In this document: piece by piece, positions 21,375 through 26,033 of the stretch | How positions within the stretch are numbered: the first letter of the stretch is position 1 | Layout of the letters: the number at the start of each line of letters is the position of its first letter | Assembly: GCA_017467745.1 (NCBI GenBank) | Contig: JAFUKV010000011.1 | Location: 1 to 26,033 of the forward strand | Direction: 5' to 3' | Length of the DNA: 26,033 nt | From: Bacteroidaceae bacterium | GTDB taxonomy: Bacteria > Bacteroidota > Bacteroidia > Bacteroidales > CHK158-818 | Translations under genes and position numbers: made by a program | Notes under the pieces: model-generated | The model's input: the letters and a program-made list of their open reading frames with translations, nothing else | Databases searched by the model: none | What the model was told of the DNA's origin: nothing

Positions 21375-22784
21375 TTATTTGATTGCACCCTTTTCAATTT
21401 TGAACTCACGAGCAATCGTAAACGCATCTTCCGAAGTTTTTCCGTTTGCTTTCGGATAGCATTCGAATGAATAGCTTACCGTGTAAGTTGCGTCAGTATC
21501 CAAAGTTGACAAAGAAAGACTAAATGTTCTGTCTCCTGCGGGGAACGAAATTACTTGTTCCGGGAAAACTGCATTACCGTCTTCGTCAACGATTCCAAGA
21601 GTTACCTTAGCAAACTCTTTTGCATCATCGCCTTCGCCTTCTTTGAAACCTTTGGTTTTGAATTTAGAGTTGTCGCCGAATTTGTCTGCGTTCAACACCA
21701 TCAATCCCAAAACGTCTTTTCCGATACTGAATTTCGGATAGTCGATGCTTTTTACAAGAGCTTCAGTAGCCGGTTGTACTTCCTTAGAAACTACATCAGA
21801 CTCTTCACCGTTTTCGTCAACACGAACAAATTCGAGTTTCACTTTTTTGTTTTCAGTCAGTTTAAGACCGAATTTTCCGCCTTCGCTATCTTTCGTATTA
21901 GCGATTTCTTTAACTATCGTGCCGTTTGAACGAACGACAATTTTTTTCGCCAATTCGTTTTTAGCTTGTTTGAAAGAAACGTCTACGCTATCGGCATACA
22001 TCTTATAGTCTACTTCTTTGATTGCCGAAATAGATACATAGATGTTAGATTCCGATTTCAACGTAACGGTATCTTCAATAGGAGTACTACCAGACAAAGG
22101 CAATACTTTGGTTTCAAATTGCACTTTGTACGGTTTAGCGGGTTTCAAACCCGATACAGCTTCAACCAAAGTTTTAGCATTACCTTCTCCTTCCGCTTTT
22201 CCTTCCGCAACTTTTTCATCGCCATCAAATACCGTATAGTTGATGGTTCCAGCAAAGTTGTACGCCAAAGAAGTAATCCCTTGGAAGTTGATAGCCGTGC
22301 TTCCGTCGTCGGCAATAGTACCTGCGCAAATAGGAGGCACAAGCAATTCATACGCTTCTTGCGATAAAGGCATTACAGGAGTAGAAACGTCGATAGAACG
22401 ATTTCCGTAAGCGTCTACGGTGTAAACAGTCATTGAATACGCCGTACCTTGATTCAAATTGTTAATACGAACCGAGTCAGCTCTGTAAATTACCAAATCG
22501 GAAGTGTTGGGAGTCAATGTGGCGAAATCGTACGAATACGTTACCGTGTCATTACCTATCGCAACAATCTCGATACCCTTTGATACTTGATCTTGGGGAT
22601 TTTCCCAATACAAGATAGCGCTTTCAAAACCGATTTTAGATTTCAAATCGAGAACTTTTCCGGAATAAATATCTTGTTCCTTGTATTGTTTGTAGTTCTC
22701 GTCCATTTCCTCGCAACTACTGAGTAATCCGAGTGCAGGCAAAGCGCTTAATAATAATAATTTATTTATTTTCATAACGTTCAT
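21375..22784 (-). CDS. DUF4998-type surface lipoprotein of a SusD-linked operon
   Basis: A 469-residue lipoprotein: the signal peptide ends GLLSSC (Cys24) followed by acidic EEMDENYKQY, resembling the acidic surface-export signal of Bacteroidetes lipoproteins. The N-terminal half resembles DUF4998 / fibronectin-like repeats seen beside SusD genes (KYKEQ-type start, SGKVLDLKSKIGFESAILYW, VRINNLNQGTAYSMTVYTVD). The C-terminal half is further beta-sandwich without catalytic motif. It probably binds glycan at the cell surface together with SusC/SusD and the neighbour upstream. MNVMK (22784) and MKINK (22775) are both possible starts. It is the last gene of the operon. Confidence 0.72.
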   Translation of the reverse strand: MNVMKINKLLLLSALPALGLLSSCEEMDENYKQYKEQDIYSGKVLDLKSKIGFESAILYWENPQDQVSKGIEIVAIGNDTVTYSYDFATLTPNTSDLVIYRADSVRINNLNQGTAYSMTVYTVDAYGNRSIDVSTPVMPLSQEAYELLVPPICAGTIADDGSTAINFQGITSLAYNFAGTINYTVFDGDEKVAEGKAEGEGNAKTLVEAVSGLKPAKPYKVQFETKVLPLSGSTPIEDTVTLKSESNIYVSISAIKEVDYKMYADSVDVSFKQAKNELAKKIVVRSNGTIVKEIANTKDSEGGKFGLKLTENKKVKLEFVRVDENGEESDVVSKEVQPATEALVKSIDYPKFSIGKDVLGLMVLNADKFGDNSKFKTKGFKEGEGDDAKEFAKVTLGIVDEDGNAVFPEQVISFPAGDRTFSLSLSTLDTDATYTVSYSFECYPKANGKTSEDAFTIAREFKIEKGAIK

Positions 22785-22809
22785 TATTTATCGGTTATTA
22801 CTCAGATTC

Positions 22810-24276
22810 TTATTCTGCCGGTGTTTCCGGTGTTTCCGTTTCGGGCACGATAGTAGGAGCATACGGTTCGTTTCCGCCCACTTTACCCCAAAGCGTCATT
22901 TCAGAAGAACACATAGAGTTACCGCTGTAAATTTTCACTACTTTAAAACGGATATATCTGAACGGCGGAGTGAAACGAGGATCGTCCGGATAAAGCAACC
23001 ATTGAGATCCGCCTTCTTTCAATACCAAGTTAGCTTCCGATTCGTCAGAGGGTTTTACTACGGCATAGTGGCCTACGTATTCCCAACCGGTAATACCGTC
23101 GGTCGGGTCTTGGTCGTTACTGATAAAGATTTGGAACTCTTTACAGTTTTCTGCACCCCACGCGTCAGCACCCCAACGACGAGGAGAAATCTGAATACGA
23201 GATGCTTGAATTACTTCGCCCATATCGAAGAAGTAAGAGCAATAGAGGTTATAAGAAGAAGGATCGCCCGATGCATAGAAACGGTTCTCACCTGAACGGC
23301 CGGCGCCGAAGTCATAACCTTGTCCGTAATCGCCTTTGGTTTTATCGCCATTCCAAGAAAGGTCTCCCGAGTGTACATAGTTCAAGTTCAACTTCGCTGC
23401 ATCGTCCAATTCACCGTCGATGAAATAGATAGCGCGACCTTCGTAATATGAACGGCGACCGTTTTTCAATGAGTCGTGAGCATAAACTTTGGTTAGCTCT
23501 GCTTCCGTGTCGTTCGGGTCTAAACCGATAGGAGCTTGGTGATCTTCGTCTACTTGATCGTTCCATTTGTTATCCCACAAACGAGAGTCTTGCAAGAACG
23601 ACCAGTTGGTTTTGTCTATCAAATAGTCTTCTTTCGGAGTAATCTCACCTATTTCACGTACAGACGATTGGTTTCCGTAGTTGTCGGTCAACCATGCACT
23701 GATTTTGTACGCACGGCCTTCCAATTGTTCGATATTGAAGTTGTCCTTCTTCATGTTCGAAGCCTGAACTTTGGTTCCTTCTTTGCCGTCGATTTCATAT
23801 TTCACATATACGTTAACACGCGCTTGGGTTTCGTTTTCCCAAGAAATTTGTATGTTAGAGAATCCCGGAACCACTTTCAACGTACCAAGAATTGTTTCAG
23901 TTGCCGTTTCCAACGGAGTTACTTTCATAACTACCGGTTCTGACGCGTTGTTGTTACGGTCTACGGCATACAATTTTACTTCGTATTCTTTCACTTCGCC
24001 GAAACCTTCTATAAAGAGAGTATCGCTATACGCGCTACTGGTTTTAGAAATCTTTTCACCGGTTCCGATTACATATTCGGCACGAGTGTATAAGAAATCG
24101 GCATCTTTCGGGTTCGTGAACAAGAAGTAACCGCCGCCCGGTTGGGGAGTAAACGTCACATCTGTTATCGGAGCCGGAGCAACCGATTCAGTCTTATTGT
24201 CGTTGTCGTCGTCGCAACCTACCGCCAAGAAAGCGGTAGCTGCGAGCATTACAGATAATTTGTTTAATAATTTCAT
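22810..24276 (-). CDS. DUF4959-DUF5126-DUF5000 surface lipoprotein
   Basis: A 488-residue lipoprotein with lipobox AVGC (Cys21) followed by DDDNDN, an acidic surface-export-type signal. Domains in order: DUF4959 fibronectin-like (about 30-125, APAPITDVTFTPQPGGGYF), DUF5126 (about 130-220, GTLKVVPGFSNIQISWENE) and a C-terminal discoidin-like DUF5000 (about 290-470, with RIQISPRRWG and FRYIRFKVVKIYSG). This architecture is a standard accessory of SusC/SusD pairs and is thought to bind glycans at the cell surface. It lies 25 bases downstream of the susD-like gene and 25 bases upstream of the DUF4998 gene, so all three are one transcript. Confidence 0.82.
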   Translation of the reverse strand: MKLLNKLSVMLAATAFLAVGCDDDNDNKTESVAPAPITDVTFTPQPGGGYFLFTNPKDADFLYTRAEYVIGTGEKISKTSSAYSDTLFIEGFGEVKEYEVKLYAVDRNNNASEPVVMKVTPLETATETILGTLKVVPGFSNIQISWENETQARVNVYVKYEIDGKEGTKVQASNMKKDNFNIEQLEGRAYKISAWLTDNYGNQSSVREIGEITPKEDYLIDKTNWSFLQDSRLWDNKWNDQVDEDHQAPIGLDPNDTEAELTKVYAHDSLKNGRRSYYEGRAIYFIDGELDDAAKLNLNYVHSGDLSWNGDKTKGDYGQGYDFGAGRSGENRFYASGDPSSYNLYCSYFFDMGEVIQASRIQISPRRWGADAWGAENCKEFQIFISNDQDPTDGITGWEYVGHYAVVKPSDESEANLVLKEGGSQWLLYPDDPRFTPPFRYIRFKVVKIYSGNSMCSSEMTLWGKVGGNEPYAPTIVPETETPETPAE

Positions 24277-24301
24277 GATTTCTCAGTTTTCCGGTTAAAC
24301 A

Positions 24302-26033
24302 TTATTTCCATCCCGGGTTTTGAACCAAATTCGGGTTTTTATCCAATTCACCCAGAGGTATGGGGAAGAGATAGTCTCTCGGAGTTTGCCATTCACGCAT
24401 CTGTAATGTAGTCAACACGTAGAATGCTTCAACGGTAGAACCGTTTTGAGCTTGCCATCCTTGTACCGGTACGGTAAAGAACTCGCTAGCGCGTTTCCAA
24501 CGAAGAATATCGTAATAACGGTTTTCAGCTTCGAAAGCCAGTTCTACTTGACGTTCTTTCTGAATGATAGCACGCAAACCGGCTTGATCTAAGTGCTTAC
24601 CGGGATTAGATACGATAGTAGCGTCAGAATATACATCTTCTATTTTAGGCAATCCGGCACGTTCGCGGATAGCGTTCAATTTGTCGTAAACTTTTTGGTC
24701 GGGACCGTAATATTCGTTGTAAGCCTCAGCATACATTAAATAAAGGTCTGCCAAACGGATAATGGGGTGAGCGAATTTTATGACGCGAGCCCAGTGTCCT
24801 GTTCCCGATTCGGGATGAACGAATTTCTTGATACCGATACCTGTCCAATAGAAGTCAGTCTGGTTGTTATCCGGACGACGTCCGCCGGGACGTTCGTAGT
24901 AACGCATTTTCAGGTCGTTCAACTTATCGTGCGTACGCCATTTGCCGCGGTCGGTAGCCAACCAAGCGTAGAAACGAGGTTCACGATACAAGTGCATTTT
25001 AACGGTTATTTCGCCCGGTTGAAGGTAACCTTTGTGGTAATATCCGCGAGAAGAACCTTTTACACCGCCGACAAATCCGGTAGCGAAGTCAGAACCTTCA
25101 AGAGGAATAGTAGTGGTTTGCATACGGTTTTCGTAATCCCAAGTAAGGTCTTCGTCAATGGGCACACCGTTGTTGGTGTAGAAGTTTTCCAACATAGAGA
25201 AGTTAGCTCCTACCCATTGCCATGCGTATTCGGGAGTTCCCGGTTCTGCAAGAGAACGCATATTGGTAGAGTGAGAGATAGAACCTTGACCTTCATAATC
25301 GAGATTAGAAAATCCCCAAATCAACTCGCTGTTCCAAGAATCGACAATAGAGAAACGGTTGTTGTAGCAGTATTGGATAATTTCAGATGCGTCAGAACCG
25401 TCACCGAGTTCACCGTTGAAGTTTTTAAGGTCGAACTCTTTCGGAGTACCTTCGTATTTGTACAACTTTTTACCTTGTTTTTCAGCTTCGGTAATAGCTG
25501 CTTCCGCAGCATCCAACGCTTTTTTCCATTTTTCTTTATCGTATTCGATATTGAACAGCAATTCTCCGTGGTTGCCTTTGAAAGTAGAATAGTATTCGGC
25601 GTTACCGTTGAACAACGGGCTGGCTGCATACAACAAGATTTTAGCTTTAAGAGCTTTTGCGATAACACGGTCAATCTGTCCTAAGAAAGAAGTTGAACGT
25701 TGTACATCCAAATCTGTTTTTTCGCCTACAATATTGCCATCGCCGTCTTTAATATAAAGAACTTCGTCGATCAAATCTACGCAATATTTGAAACATTCGT
25801 CAACCGGTTTACGTTCTTGACGTACTTGTTCTACACCGGCAGATTCGGGAATGTTTTTATCCATAATAACGATAGGACCGTAGTTACGGATCAAATAGAA
25901 ATGGTACCATGCTTTCAGAATTTTAACCTGAGCAATCGCATCGGCTTTTTCTTCGTCTGTCATATTAGGTACGGCATCGATATTTTCGAGGAAAATATTG
26001 CTGTAACGAAGACCTTTGTACAAGTGTTTCGCA
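24302..26033 (-). CDS. SusD/RagB-family nutrient-binding outer-membrane lipoprotein (N terminus outside window)
   Basis: The frame runs off the right edge, leaving about 577 residues of a SusD-like lipoprotein; the lipoprotein signal and first helices are missing. Family hallmarks: helical KADAIAQVKILKAWYHFYLI near the visible start, AKALKAKILLYAASPLFNGN, HPIIRLADLYLMYAEAYNE, YDKLNAIRERAGLP, IIQKERQVELAFEAENRYYD and the C-terminal LFPIPLGELDKNP. SusD caps the SusC TonB-dependent transporter and captures oligosaccharides. A susC gene is expected just upstream, beyond the window. The glycan cannot be told from these genes, as no glycoside hydrolase of this operon is visible. Confidence 0.93.
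   Translation of the reverse strand, partial: AKHLYKGLRYSNIFLENIDAVPNMTDEEKADAIAQVKILKAWYHFYLIRNYGPIVIMDKNIPESAGVEQVRQERKPVDECFKYCVDLIDEVLYIKDGDGNIVGEKTDLDVQRSTSFLGQIDRVIAKALKAKILLYAASPLFNGNAEYYSTFKGNHGELLFNIEYDKEKWKKALDAAEAAITEAEKQGKKLYKYEGTPKEFDLKNFNGELGDGSDASEIIQYCYNNRFSIVDSWNSELIWGFSNLDYEGQGSISHSTNMRSLAEPGTPEYAWQWVGANFSMLENFYTNNGVPIDEDLTWDYENRMQTTTIPLEGSDFATGFVGGVKGSSRGYYHKGYLQPGEITVKMHLYREPRFYAWLATDRGKWRTHDKLNDLKMRYYERPGGRRPDNNQTDFYWTGIGIKKFVHPESGTGHWARVIKFAHPIIRLADLYLMYAEAYNEYYGPDQKVYDKLNAIRERAGLPKIEDVYSDATIVSNPGKHLDQAGLRAIIQKERQVELAFEAENRYYDILRWKRASEFFTVPVQGWQAQNGSTVEAFYVLTTLQMREWQTPRDYLFPIPLGELDKNPNLVQNPGWK

Noticed and set aside
24767..25684. Plus-strand open frame of 305 codons antisense to the SusD-like gene
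   Set aside because: Long but opposite a clear SusD; its composition (Val/Phe/Arg-rich, no domain) is that of an antisense shadow of acidic, aromatic-rich coding sequence.

Overview
The window is chromosomal DNA from a member of the Bacteroidota, most likely order Bacteroidales. Three things support this: a SusD-type nutrient-binding lipoprotein gene followed by DUF4959/DUF5126/DUF5000 and DUF4998 lipoproteins; seven upstream sites that match the Bacteroidetes -7 promoter element TAnnTTTG; and AT-rich DNA with poor Shine-Dalgarno sequences. I cannot name a genus. No tRNA, rRNA, CRISPR array, intact transposase or phage gene was seen.

Left part (1-6560): the tail of an unknown gene converges on a four-gene minus-strand operon. 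In transcription order it encodes a DUF1080 (3-keto-disaccharide hydrolase family) lipoprotein, a DoxX-like membrane protein, a Tat-exported Gfo/Idh/MocA oxidoreductase and an exported TIM-barrel isomerase/epimerase. A second Tat-type lipoprotein TIM-barrel paralogue and an exported five-bladed-propeller GH43-like glycosidase are read the other way. Together they look like a cell-envelope pathway that oxidises a sugar at C3, cleaves the glycosidic bond through the keto sugar and rearranges the product. This resembles the oxidative glycoside-cleavage locus of Bacteroides thetaiotaomicron but has its own composition.

Middle (6575-17056), all minus strand: topA, a two-gene operon of a 1002-residue TPR protein plus an outer-membrane beta-barrel of unknown role, a zinc-ribbon NUDIX hydrolase, argS and an HU-family gene. 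Most have a recognisable promoter and terminator.

Right-middle (17225-20678), plus strand: two tandem rhomboid proteases, a membrane-anchored endonuclease/exonuclease/phosphatase protein and a PAP2 phosphatase, probably co-transcribed. The second rhomboid has an in-frame UGA 14 codons after its expected start.

A gene-free stretch (20679-21374) carries degenerate repeats, one of them shared with the intergenic DNA before topA, and a set of hairpins including a duplicated one. It lies downstream of the three-gene tail of a polysaccharide-utilisation-type operon (21375-26033, minus) whose SusC and the start of SusD lie beyond the window.
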